From contig JAQFVV010006309.1 of NCBI GenBank assembly GCA_028023455.1, positions 3,387,482 to 3,451,481 of the forward strand: 64,000 nt of DNA, read 5' to 3'. The position numbers and the translations under genes were made by a program. This stretch comes from Epiperipatus broadwayi (taxonomy: Eukaryota; Onychophora; Udeonychophora; Euonychophora; Peripatidae). Positions 12,712 to 24,439 of the stretch are shown one piece after another (positions within the stretch are counted from its first letter, which is position 1; the number at the start of each line of letters is the position of its first letter). The notes beneath the pieces were generated by a model. That model was not told the origin of the DNA. It did no database searches and worked only from the letters and a program-made list of their open reading frames with translations.

Positions 12712-14240
12712 GATATAAGAACTGCTCTTGATTTGGTACCATGTAATGTACTCATAAAAACAATAGAAATTTGCTCACAAACTTATTAATATATAGAGAA
12801 ATATACATAACTCTAAATGGGAAAATGTCTCTTCTACATCAATCAATCCCACAAGGGTCTCCACTTAGTGCATTGATATTTACCACATACATAAATCCCC
12901 TACTTAATAACATTGAAAAACAGCTCCCAGGAATCTGTATACCCCTACTTGGTCATAATGTTGCCTGCATAGTCTACCTGGATGATATAATAGTTTTTCT
13001 AATAACTAAAAAACAAATACAAACATTAACTGATATATTATATGAATATATTTGCATCTATAAACTAGAATTTAACTTGATAAAACATGTGCATGATGGA
13101 TATATACAAGCAAAATATATACAAATATATTTCAGGGTAAACCTATAGCTTATTTATAATTCCCCTTTCACTTGAGTTACATGGCTACATGATGGAAAAT
13201 ACCAAACAAGTTAATTCGAACAACAGAACAAACCATATTCTCCCTCTCAAAAGAATATCTTTCTCTACACTCAAAAGTACTAGTTATAAACATGCTGATT
13301 GCTATAAAAATTACTTCTTATAACTTATTATACACCAATTATAGTCTTCACAAAATTCTTTACATCAAAGACTTATTCACTGTGTAGAAAACTTTTATGG
13401 GAGGGTAGTGGCCATCTCACTCAGGCAAATGCAGTATCGTAGCAATCTAAATGAATTAGGACTATATCCTATTTATGTATTTACAATACAAAAAACTATT
13501 AATCTTATATCATTCATGGTTAGAATATACCCACATTTAGAAGTCACTTAAAATAACATCTACAACCTCCTTCATATACAAAATACCTGCATGCAATCTT
13601 AGAACCTACTAAATCAATTTTTAACCCTAATATAATTTTCCCATAAGACAAATAGTGCTACTGGAATACATATTTACTTCTGTACACAAACACAAATTAT
13701 AACTTAGATTTGCCAATGCTAGGCATTAATAATAAGCAGATAATATGTAGATTTAAATATTGGACACTTGAGCCCAATTTTTTTTGATTTTCTACTCAAA
13801 ATGAACATGAGGTCATCGTCAATATTATATTTCATGAAATATAAGACACATACTTAACATTGATAATATATGTGAGTTGAGCCACAGATCAGAAGAAAAC
13901 CAAAAACATGTATTCTTTGAGTGTAGTAGGCTACAATACATTTGATCTTATATTACAAAAATTTATCAGAAAAAGTTTGCTATAGTAAATTCAATTATAG
14001 AGTTTTTTCCAAATGCCTGCTTCACAAAAATAAGAAGTACAACATTTATTTATACTGTCTGTGTTATGGTGCAGAAAATGCATTTATCTTTACAATAATA
14101 ATGCAAGAATTTTTAATACTTTTAAAAACAAATTAGTGACAATAAAACAAACAGATAAAAAAATCACCCATCAGACATTTTCGCAGCCACTTGGTCACTT
14201 GCCCAATCAGTTAACCTCTAGTGAGATGTATTTTCTTTTT
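12712..14240 (+). pseudogene. Decayed LINE (non-LTR retrotransposon) reverse transcriptase, family L-A
   Basis: This is a remnant of a reverse transcriptase that copies LINE RNA at a nicked target. From 12,712 one frame gives D-I-R-T-A-L-D, like the RT motif around the first catalytic Asp. After a stop, the open frame to 13,148 carries the motif PQGSPLSALIF and then Y-L-D-D, the catalytic box. Further on, in other frames, come K-I-T-S-Y-N-L-L-Y near 13,300 (post-RT region), an L-S-H-R-S-E-E-N...H-V-F-F-E-C segment near 13,870-13,920 (C-terminal His/Cys finger) and a W-C-R-K-C-I-Y-L-Y-N-N segment near 14,065. The same order of motifs occurs in the minus-strand copy at 60.8-62.8 kb, so both belong to one family. 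The endonuclease and 5' end are missing, and several stops and frameshifts show it is dead. The clade is unresolved; Tx1/L1-like is my best guess. Confidence 0.75.
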
Positions 14241-14411
14241 TTTTATTTTAATGCAAATGTTCTTAATAATAGTATAGTTCACTGAATGCTCTTGAAAATA
14301 CTCATTGTAGTATTCTTTGATTAGTTTTGTATATATTTTTTCTTTTTAAACTGAAATATCTGTACACATATATTTCCTTGAATAAAATTCCTTCTAAAAC
14401 TAAATATATAG

Positions 14412-16540
14412 AATTATATTGCTCAACAAGCTTTGTGATAAATGCTTAGCCAGAGCCAGCACTTAAAATATCTCTGTCAGGAACCCCCTCAACCCCTGAC
14501 CATGGTTTCATGCTTTGGCACTCCTCAGAGAGGAGCCAGGGTAGGTTCAGACACTAGATCTAAAAATACCAACCCAAAGCAAAGCATTTATCTAAAAGTT
14601 ATCTATTGAATGGAAAATCTAAAATTTTCAGACATCTACATGTCTTCAAACCCAGCTATCCAACTCAAATAGCTATATGGTGCTGATAGATCTTCAGCCA
14701 TACCATATATTAGTAGCCTTAGCAATATAACATTGCATAAGACTTAAGGCAGAGACTATAAATAGTCAAAATAAGAGTCATAGATATCTTAAGCTTGTAA
14801 GTTATAAACAATGAGGATTGCCAATTCCTCAACAAGCTTTGTGATAAATGCTTAGCCAGAGACAGCACTTAAAATATCTCTGTCAGGAACTTCCCCAAAC
14901 CCCTGACCATGATTTTCTACTTTGGCACTCCTCAGAGAGGTGCCAGGGTAGGTTTAGACATTAGAATCTAAAAATACCAACCCAAATCCAAGCACTTATC
15001 TAAAAGTTATCTATTGAGTGGAAAATCTGAAATTTTCAGACATCTACATGTCTTCAAACCCAGCTATCCAACTCAAATAGATATATGGGGCTGATAGATC
15101 TTCAGCCATACCATATATTAGTAGCCTTAGCAATATAACATTGCATAAGACTTAAGGCAGAGACTATAAATAGTCAAAATAAGTGTCATAGATCACATGA
15201 CCCTATCTCTTAAGCTTGTAAGTTATAAACAATGAGGATTGCCAATTCCTCAACAAGCTTTGTGATAAATGCTTAGCCAGAGCCAGCACTTAAAATATCT
15301 CTGTCAGGAACCCTCCCCCAAACCCCTGACCATAGTCTTGAGCTTTGGCACTCCTCAGAGAGGTGCCAGGGTAGGTTCAGACAGTAGATCTAAAAATATC
15401 AACCCATAGTCAAGCACTTTTCAGGCATCTACTTGAACTCAAATAGCTATGTGCTTGGCTTTGGGTAGGTATTTTTAGATCTAGTGTCTAAATCTACCCT
15501 GACACCTCTCTGAGGAGTTCCAAAGCATGAAACCATGGTCAGGGGTTTGAGGGGGGTTTCTGACAGAGATATTTTAAGTGCTGGCTCTGGCTAAGCATTT
15601 ATCACAAAGCTTGTTGAGGAATTGGCAATCCTCATTGTTTATAACTTACAAGCTTAAGAGATAGGGTCACGTGATCTACGATTCTTATTTTGACTATTTA
15701 TAGTTTCTGCTTTAAGTCTTATGCAATGTTATATTGCTAAGGCTACTAATATATGGTATGGCTGAAGATCTATCAGCCCCATATAGCTATTTGAGTTGGA
15801 TAGCTGGATTTGAAGACATGTAGATGTCTGAAAATTTCAGATTTTTCACTCAATAGATAACTTTTAGATAAGTGCTTGGCTTTGGGTTGGTATTTTTATC
15901 TTCTAGTGTCTAAACCTACCCTGGCACCTCTCTGAGGAGTGCCAAAGCACAAAACCATGGTCAGGGGTTTGGGGGAGTTCCTGACAGAGGTATTTTAAGT
16001 GCTGTCTCTGGCTAAGCATTTATCACAAAGCTTGTTGAGGAATTGGAAATCCTCATTGTTTATAACTTACAAGCTTAAGAGATCTATGACTCTTATTTTG
16101 ACTATTTATAGTCTCTGCCTTAAGTCTTATGCAATGTTATATTGCTAAGGCTACTAATATATGGTATGGCTGAAGATCTATCAGCACCATATAGCTATTT
16201 GAGTTGGATAGCTGGGTTTGAAGACATGTAGATGTCTGAAAAAATTTCAGATTTTCCACTCATTAGATAACTTTTAGATAAGTGCTTGGCTTTGGGTTGG
16301 TATTTTTAGATCTAGTGTCTGAACCAACCCTGGCACCTCTCTGAGGAGTGCCAAAGCACAAAACCATGGTCAGGGATTTGGGGGGTTCCTGACAGATATT
16401 TTAAGTGCTGGCTCTGGCTAAGCATTTATTACAAAGCTTGTTGAGGAATTGGCAATCCTCATTGTTTATAACTTACAAGCTTAAGAGATAGGTCATGTGA
16501 TCTATGACTCTTGTGATCTATGACTCTTATTTTGAATATT
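14412..16540. repeat. 2.1-kb palindrome built from a ~410-bp tandem repeat (family T1)
   Basis: The word CTCAACAAGCTTTGTGATAA starts at 14,422, 14,828 and 15,249 (spacings 406 and 421 bp). The sequence then reverses near 15,450, and the complementary word GCTTGTTGAGGAATTGG starts at about 15,609, 16,030 and 16,436 (spacings 421 and 406). The two arms mirror each other in detail: the inner unit on both sides has the extra GATCACATGACC-type insert and the outer unit lacks it. This is therefore an inverted duplication of a ready-made dimer, not a chance arrangement. No protein is encoded. A single copy sits at 37,357-37,775 and diverged copies at 5.7-6.4 kb, so the unit is mobile. Confidence 0.85.
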
Positions 16541-18584
16541 GCTGTTATATTTTAGAAGCTGATAAAATCTTTTAATACCATCACTATTAAATTTAACTAA
16601 ATAATTTATATCATTGTCCAATTGCCTTAATCAGATAAAAGTGAAAGCAAACATTCTCCATACTTGCTATCCTAATAACTCAGAAAACTCATCTAAATGG
16701 ATCTGCAGGCCCTATTTTCTTCTACTTTATCTCAATTGGATGACATTGTAAGATAAAATGGCTAATTAAACTTAATATAGACAGTACTAAGAAATTTCAT
16801 CATATCCTAAAATTATATAGGCCGGTATTTGTTAGAAATAACAGAGGATACAAACCAAAAATGCTAATATAATAATGATTGTATTGCTCACATTATCAAC
16901 TTAATATGGTTTATATATATATATAATTTCAATACTGGTTAATATTTAAATGTTTTTGACATTTAATAATTACAGGACCACAAAAAAAAAAGTGTTGGTA
17001 TGCCCATCTGATATTTGTCTTGTTTTTTAAATAGAAAATCAGTACTGATGAAAGACCTTCATGTATTTTTTATTCTTATAACTTAACCTTTGTTTATTGT
17101 AGTAATTAAAACACCAGCTAAGTTAAACTCGTTCTTTTTTATTTTATTTATTGTTTGTTTGTCAGTTAAATAAATATATACAGACGTTTTCTTCCCCAGT
17201 AAATAATTTATTTGATGTTGAAATAAGTCTAATTTATTTCATTTGAAAAGAATCCAATCCACATATTCTTGATAAATTATGTTTCAAACCTTTATCCCCA
17301 TTGCTTTAGATGCTTGTGTTTATATATTTATTTTGTGTGTGTGTGCGTGCTCTATTTTTTATCATTATTATTTTCTTTTAACAAATTGTCAAATCATAAA
17401 AATATTTTTTCACTTTTTTATTTTAATACATGCTTAATTACTTTTTAATGAGTTACTTAAAGCTCTTGAAAAATTCTTAATATAAACTGGAGAAAACATT
17501 GTTTACTTAATGCTGTGAATAATAATTAAAATTATGCTGTCATAGACAATTAAAATCCATTCTTCACTTCTATTATTAATAGTAAAGATTGCTTAACAAG
17601 TTTTTAATAAAAATGGTTTTTAAGCTTTTTTCATTTTGATGTATATCTAATTATAAAAGAAAATGATAACACGCCCATCCCATCGCTATATACTATAATT
17701 TGCGCAATATATAAATTTATATTTTTGTTGCTTATGCTTAGGTGTTGAAGACACATTACATATTAGAAGACTCACTATGATCATTTTTTTCCTCTTAATA
17801 TGTGTTTGAAAATCTTCTAGGTTAACAATATTAAAAGAACAGTCTTATACATAATCATGATTTAAATTTATTTATGTATGATTAAATCAGAATTTGTTAG
17901 TACAATAATTCACCAGCCAAGGTTTCAATGAATCCTTTTTAACAAACTATCCCTTGTTCATATCAATGCTAGCTAACTTCCATATGGTTATTTTGTAAAT
18001 AAACTAAATAAATAAATAAATGTTTTTTATCTGACTTTGGATTGACATTGGTATGAAAGAGTAGATATTGTTTGCAAGTAAGTTAAAAATGATTCTTTAG
18101 GGAAGTGGCATGTGACTTATAATAATGTATTCATATTAGTTGTTTTGATGACTAAGATTAATTTCTCAGAATTACATATTTAATAGTTATAATTTATTTA
18201 AGGCTTTTTAAAATTATTAAAATAATTATAATTATACATTAACCAATTACTGGTACAATTTCATGCGTTAAAATTTTTAATATATATCTAAATGCGATAT
18301 TCGATTTTGGATAGGATGAAAATTTTTCAAGTTACAGTCGTAGGATGTTTTTAGGTAAACAATCCATAACCAACCTATATAGTCATTCATTAATAATTGG
18401 TAAATAGATAACTAGTTATTAGTAACTAGAGAATAAAAATTCCAGTTTCATCTGTATTGATCAGATACATGTTAATGCAATATGGTTCAATACTCATTAT
18501 AGAAGGAAAGATCATTACATTTTTATGGTTACTGAGTTAATAGTTTACACATGCACGTGCATACACACATATATATACATGTAA
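16541..18584. other. AT-rich DNA, nothing recognised
   Basis: About 2 kb without a supported gene, RNA or structured repeat. A (GT)n-like run lies near 17,334-17,347. Confidence 0.5.
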
Positions 18585-19490
18585 AAGAAATTTAGTAAAA
18601 GTTATTGCACCAAGTATGCTTTCAATGCTTTTGCATCATATTCATGGTTATTTTGCTGAGAACATTATTTTTTTATTGATTTGAATGCTATTTGATTTTA
18701 GGTTCATTACATATTCGTTTTGTGTAATGAACTACCCTCCTAATTTACATTTGTAATCATTTCTCTCTTTGTACATAATTATAATGGCCATATTCTCTTT
18801 CATGATTACAAAAGACTGATGAGTTAGTGGCAACAGACTATTATCTTAGATTTTCTACATATTAGAGAATGGATCATTTTAGTTCTAAGATTGTCCTTGT
18901 CTCACTATAGTACACATATGGACAATTTTATGGCTGCAGATAACAGCATAGACCACATTGGGTCAGTCCAAAGTTAGAATTTTATCCTTTGTATTGTTAA
19001 TAAGCTTATTTAAATTTATGAAGGTTCTGAATCTAACATTAAATTTGTCCAAGCAAATTTGCAGTATGGAATAGAACACAGGATAAAATTCTAACATTGA
19101 ACTGAATATGATCTATGCTCTCAGCTGCAAGCAAAAAAAACTATTCATATGAATATTATAGTGAGATAAGGGCAAATCTTAGAACAAGAATGACCCAGCA
19201 TGAAAATCTAAAACAAAGTCCAATGACATTAATTCATCAGTTTTTTTATAATCATGAAATAAAATATGGCTGTGGTTGTGATCCAAGTGTTGTTAAAATT
19301 ACATATGAAGAGAGAAATGATAGCAAACATAAAATAAAAAAGTATGTGGTTCATTATACAAAATGAATACATAATTACCCAAAAATCAATTAGCATTCAA
19401 ATCAGCTAAAAATTAATGTTATCGGAAGTAATGAATATGATACAAAACCATTAAAAGTATACTTGGTGCAATAAATTATACTAAATTTAA
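18585..19490. repeat. ~0.9-kb imperfect palindrome
   Basis: Matching inverted blocks are nested around a centre near 19,035: TTATTGCACCAAGTATGCTT (about 18,603) against AAGTATACTTGGTGCAATAA (about 19,455), TTCATTACATATTCGTTTTG (about 18,703) against CAAAATGAATACATAATT (about 19,358), and AGAATTTTATCCTTTGTAT (about 18,977) against ACACAGGATAAAATTCTAAC (about 19,077). The plus-strand open frame 19,115-19,366 lies in the right arm and shows no recognisable domain, so I do not call it a gene. It is probably an old foldback element. Confidence 0.75.
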
Positions 19491-21067
19491 ATTCTGACTT
19501 AATATTTCTTTTACATTAAGTAAGTTATAGAGTATCAAAATATAGTTATAGATATTAAAATAATATATTCTTTTGGAATATATTTCATTGCTGTATAAAT
19601 TAATTAAATGTATAGAAAGAAATTTTATTAATTTAAATGTGTGACATCATTGATATTTTAAAATATTAAGTTGGTATTATTATTGTTATTATTTAAAGAC
19701 ATTATATACTCTTTTTATAAATAAAAAGATTTTACAAAATGCTAATATAAAAAGAAATTCAAGTGTTTAATCTAAAAATGTTAATTTACAAAAATTGACA
19801 ATTATTTATTTTAAATGTACTTTTAAATAGACTGATGCATTATTTATTGTTCTATTGGCAAGTAGCCAAGAATGATTTCTTATCAAGAAAACTGTTTTGA
19901 TCATGTGAATAATGTCATTGGCTGCTGAATTTTAAAAAGGAAAACATTGGATTTTCATCTCTCAAAATGAACTAATAAATAAAGTTTTTATTCCATGAAT
20001 TTGAGAACCAAAACTCAAATGGATAATCTACTTCTTCATATTTTCATTTATTATAAATATGATTACCTTATAACCATTAACTGCTGCAAAAATCATGATG
20101 TTTCTACATCTTTATTTAGGACTATCTTCTATATTTTAAATAAAGCCCCATTATGAAAGAAGGATCATCTGCTTTAGCTTAAATTTTGATAAACTAAAAA
20201 CAAGTTAAAATTACAAAACAATTTATAAAGCTTTATCAAATATTTTTTATTTATAATAAATTGTTTGTTACATAAATATTATGCAATATTAATTATTTTA
20301 AATTATCAATTCTTAAACATTTACTCAATCACTATGTGCATAATTATCAAAGCTATATGCAAGTAATATTTTCAAAACATTTTAAATATAATGTTCAAAA
20401 AATAATACAGATGTAATAAATGATAGTTTATTTTATTTTATAGACATCACATTTTAATACAGATTATGAAATATATAATCTGTGGTATTTAATTATATTT
20501 ATAATTTTAAACAATGATTGTTTAAATGGTAATATTTATTTTATATGAGATTTGACTGATACTAAATGTATTGGCAACTGAGATATTGCTTGATATTATT
20601 TGTTAGTTCCAGTTATAAATTCCTATGTCTTCATTTTGGAATGTTTTTGTTTTTGTAGTGAATACTTACTTAAGCATGGATTATGTTTAGATCTTTATAA
20701 ATATTACAGCCATGATGAATTAATATTTAAATATTTTATATATGATGTTTTCTGAATAGTTGTTATTTTTACGCTATTATTCTAGAATATTATAGTAGAG
20801 AGTTAAGCTTATATATTACAAGAATTTCACCCATTGCTTAATTTTATAGTCCTCAGTATATAGGTTACTGTGATACTAGATACTGAGATCAGGATAGCTT
20901 GTTTTGTTTTGACAATGGTCTCAGATTATTGATCATACATGTGTTTGTTATTTTTTAGGTATTAATTTAGATATTGGTAACTATTACAATGACATTATTG
21001 TTACTTTATTTTTTTATTAAATTATTTTGTTTAATAATAAATTATTTTGTTTCTTTTTTTTTATATG
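19491..21067. other. AT-rich DNA, nothing recognised
   Basis: No gene, RNA or repeat was supported. Confidence 0.5.
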
Positions 21068-21160
21068 TCATAGCATCGGCCTGGATGCGAACCCACAACT
21101 GTCTGCAACCAACTACTTGCTTGCAAGGCAGCTGTGATGACCTCTCGGCTAACAACGCTT
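21068..21160 (-). mobile_element. tRNA-derived SINE or tRNA pseudogene
   Basis: On the minus strand there is an A box, GTTAGCCGAGAGG (21,141-21,153), and a good B box, GGTTCGCATCC (21,083-21,093), followed downstream by an A-rich run (ATAAAAAAAAG). GC content jumps compared with the flanks. The T-arm and acceptor stem do not pair properly, so a functional tRNA is unlikely; the A-rich 3' end favours a retroposed copy. The plus-strand open frame across it is a shadow. Confidence 0.65.
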
Positions 21161-21599
21161 GTTTCTTTTATTATAGATTATTACTTGAATTATAAAGTAC
21201 AAAATATTCATATGCTAAATTAATAGGTGTCTAAATATAATTCATGCTGGGTAAATTTGTCTTTTATTTTAAGATTTATTATTAGTTGGAATAATCTCAT
21301 TTTTATAATTTATAGCTTCCCAATATTTTTGTGTAATTGTAACTTTGCTAGTAAACTTAATTTCTTTCTTTGGTATTTTCTTATATTAATTGTAAATATT
21401 AAATTACAATTGGTTATCGAAAAGAAGTCTAGATTTATTATCCAGTGGCACCTTCTAGTAAAATTACATATGGAACTATTTGTCCATTATAATATATAAC
21501 TTTCATATTATTGAATAACTATACAAAAATGTTATAAACTTCTGTGTATTATTGAGCAATGATATCCATTAGTGTGGAGATGATTTGTTTGAGTAATAT

Positions 21600-22760
21600 T
21601 ATGTGTATTATATATGTATTTAATGTAAGGTAAATACAGTATTTTAATAATATGTAAAACTTTGAGATTATTTGTCATATAACTGGTTTGTTAAGCAAAT
21701 GAAATATCTCAATGGAAAGCATAAGACAATTTCTTTTGTATTAAAGAAAAAGAAGATCATATGTCATGTATGTCTTCTCTCTTTATTTTCTTATATAGAA
21801 AGTTGTGATCAAAAAGTACAAATTTAAATTAGTCATAGTATTTATTTTTAATCTCTTTTTAATTACTTTATATTAATAATTGACATGTATGAAATTACTT
21901 TCAATTTAAACATTATCCAATACAAATTTAAAAACAGAAATATGTAATATAAGATACATTCACTGTTTTAATAATAAGTAACATTTTGAGATTATTTCTC
22001 ACCGTGATTGGTTTTTAGGCAAATGAAATATTCTCAAGCCAAAACATATGATAGTAATTTTTTTTTTTTTTTGTTTATAGAGAAAATATATATTCTCGTT
22101 TCTTATAGAGGATTGTCTGAAAGATTTTGACCATACTATTTATTTTAAAGCTGTTTTTAATTGCTCATTAATAATTAACTAATGTGAATTACTCTCAATT
22201 TAAACATTGTCATTATAGATTTAAAGAATGAAATATATAATATGTGTCTAGTATTTTAATAATATGTAAACATTTTGAGATTATTTCTCATGAAATTGAT
22301 TTATTAAGCAAATGAAATAAATATTCTCTAGCAAAAGCATAAGTTGTATGATCTTTGTCTTATGCTTTGGTTTGAAAATATTTCATTTGCTAAATTGACC
22401 ATTTATATGAGAAATAATTTCAAACTTTTATGCATTAAAGCATTATTCATATCTTATATTACATACTTCATCCTTTAAATTTATATTGGCAATATATAAG
22501 GTGAGAATAATCTCATATATGTCAATTATTAATATATAGTAATACCTTTAAAATAAATAGTGTGAATGATTTAAATTCAAACTTTCTAGTCAAAACTTTT
22601 CAGACAACCCTCTTTATAATAAAAAGAGGTAAAGAGAGGAGGTGCACAATTTTTTTCTATACACTACATAAAAAATATTGTCTCAGGTTTTGCTTTGTGC
22701 ATATTTCATTTGCTTAGTAAACCAGTCATATGAGAAATAAAATCAAAGTAATATATATAT
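21600..22760. repeat. Tandem-then-inverted repeat cluster (~300-bp unit)
   Basis: Three direct copies of a unit with TTTGAGATTATTT, a C/T-rich spacer and AAGCAAATGAAATAT occur at about 21,660, 21,990 and 22,275. Two inverted copies follow at about 22,360-22,440 (CTTATGCTTTGG, ATTTCATTTGCTAA) and 22,690-22,745 (ATTTCATTTGCTTAGTAAAC). This repeats the tandem-plus-inverted layout of the 9.2-kb and 14.4-kb clusters with an unrelated sequence. No coding capacity is seen. Confidence 0.65.
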
Positions 22761-22839
22761 ATATAATATTTGGACTAAAGATAATCTGTATACTTAATGA
22801 ATAATTAATAAAAGTTATTAATATAATCCTATAAAGTTG

Positions 22840-23035
22840 TTGATATCAAAAGTTGTGAGAGCAGAAAGTTTGAACCTTGTCAGTTAAACTATATAATTTG
22901 CCATCTATATATATACTGAACAAATAATAAAGATATGTGTAAGAGAGTGATCTGGGCCAACTGCTGAGTATTGGTTCAGCACAAAATGCACATCTTAGGG
23001 ATCATTTATCTTTTCCACATCTTTGATCATATTTT
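22840..23035 (+). mobile_element. S1 SINE-like repeat, partial, inverted relative to the 0.6-kb copy
   Basis: It contains ATGTGTAAGAGAGTGATCTG, GAGTATTGGTTCAGCA and GGGATCATTTATCTTTT in the order expected for S1 read on the + strand. The left edge carries the ATCTATATATATACTGAACA arm also found at 857-892. Confidence 0.55.
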
Positions 23036-23144
23036 AGAATATTGTGATAAAAAAGACATTTGAAATATATAAAATATGTATGTGAAGTTAGTTATATCTA
23101 AAAAATATTAAAAAAAAGTGTATACCTACTTAAAAAAGAAAATA

Positions 23145-24148
23145 CACCTGGGTCTCATTTTACGTGATAGATAAGTTCCTCAGAAAACATGCACAAAACA
23201 AAATCGCGCAAAAATAGACGTAACTTACCTTGAAAAAGGGGGGATATGGACTGTGATTTTTCAAAATTCACATAAAAGCAAAGCACCAATGTAAAATTAC
23301 TTTAAAATTCGTGCAAATAAAAATAAGGAAATAAAATATGACTAATAAAAAATTTCAAATTTGAAAAAAATTGATACAAGACAAACTTTTTTTTAACTAT
23401 AATATTTAATTTTATTCAAAATAATATATTTTTATGCATAATTTACAGTACAGTAATTTACATTTTTTATACACATTTTAATTATTATGATTTTCTGGTG
23501 ACAACGTAATTAGTAATTAATCTTGGAAACGATGATTTTATTAATTGTTTAAGAAGCTCGTGATATCCAGACATACAAACATTTAGCTCTCGTTGGAATT
23601 TAAGAACACGTTAATGATTAGTGTCATTAATAAGAAAATAATAATTGATTACATTCTTTTTTAAAAAGCAAAAACAGAATGTGATTTAAAATGCAAAATT
23701 AACACGTACAATGTTAGAACAAATTTACATTATATTCTTGTAAAATTTAATATGTGTATACATAAAATATAGAAATCGTGATTTTAATTTCATTATTGCA
23801 TAAAATCTTACTATTATAAAGCACTACATTCAAATATCAGCCTTTCACACTAATTGTACATACGCTTTGCGAGTGTTAATAAGTGTGAAAGGCTGATATT
23901 TGAATGTAATACAATTGTTTACATACACTATATAAAATAAATGCTTATTATAAAGCACTGAAAATATTGAAATTACTAAAATGAAAGTCGAATTCCAATA
24001 ATGTGCTATTACTTTCAATATAACGTAACTGCGCGAAATTTATTATTTAAAGTAATAACGCATTTTCGGAAATCGACTTCCGGTGAAACACGAATCGCGT
24101 AAGTTCAAAATCGCGTTAAATAAGTCCGCATAAAAAGAGACCCAGGTG
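23145..24148. mobile_element. 1,004-bp TIR element with TA target duplication (family P1, copy 1)
   Basis: The left end, CACCTGGGTCTCATTTTACG, and the right end, GAGACCCAGGTG, are inverted repeats, each flanked by TA (23,143-23,144 and 24,149-24,150). The interior is non-coding, with CG-containing subterminal words (AAATCGCGCAAAAATAGACG) that stand out from the flanks, and a second nested inverted pair near 23,985-24,080. TA duplication plus this style of ends fits a non-autonomous Tc1/mariner-superfamily element, perhaps pogo/Tigger-like. A second copy is at 56,872-57,884. Copy 1 also carries a 120-bp insertion at 23,826-23,945. Any transposase would have to act in trans. Confidence 0.82.
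23826..23945. mobile_element. 120-bp insertion with 26-bp perfect hairpin inside the P1 element
   Basis: Arms at 23,826-23,851 and 23,882-23,907 (ACATTCAAATATCAGCCTTT and its complement) match perfectly. The inserted block is bordered by a 14-bp direct repeat, TATTATAAAGCACT (23,812-23,825 and 23,946-23,959). P1 copy 2 has this word once, near 57,681, with no insertion. So the insertion is later than P1, and the 14-bp repeat is probably its target duplication. Confidence 0.7.
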
Positions 24149-24439
24149 TAATTACAATAAGTGCTACGTATGGTTATATTCAATTGGAAAAAAATGAAGT
24201 GAACTGGGTGTTTCAAAAAATGCATCAAGTGTGTGAGAAAGGTTTGTCTGACTTCTTGACTGATGGATGGCTGTGATACGATTGAACTATAGTGAAAGAT
24301 TCACTGATATAAGAATGACTAACTGTTGGAAATATATATCTGTGTGTATATTAAATAAAGACAGCACTAACATATTTGCAAAATAAATAGAAACTACTTT
24401 TCTAAGTACTGTTGTAAATGAAAAAACTTTCTTTTGTCA

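Noticed and set aside
14412-16540. CRISPR-like or satellite array
   Set aside because: Units are ~410 bp with no spacers, only about five copies, arranged as a palindrome; this is a eukaryotic dispersed repeat.
19115-19366. 83-codon plus-strand frame
   Set aside because: It lies in one arm of a 0.9-kb palindrome and shows no known domain.
21068-21160. Functional tRNA gene on minus
   Set aside because: Good A and B boxes, but the T-arm and acceptor stem do not pair and an A-rich tail follows; a SINE or pseudogene fits better.
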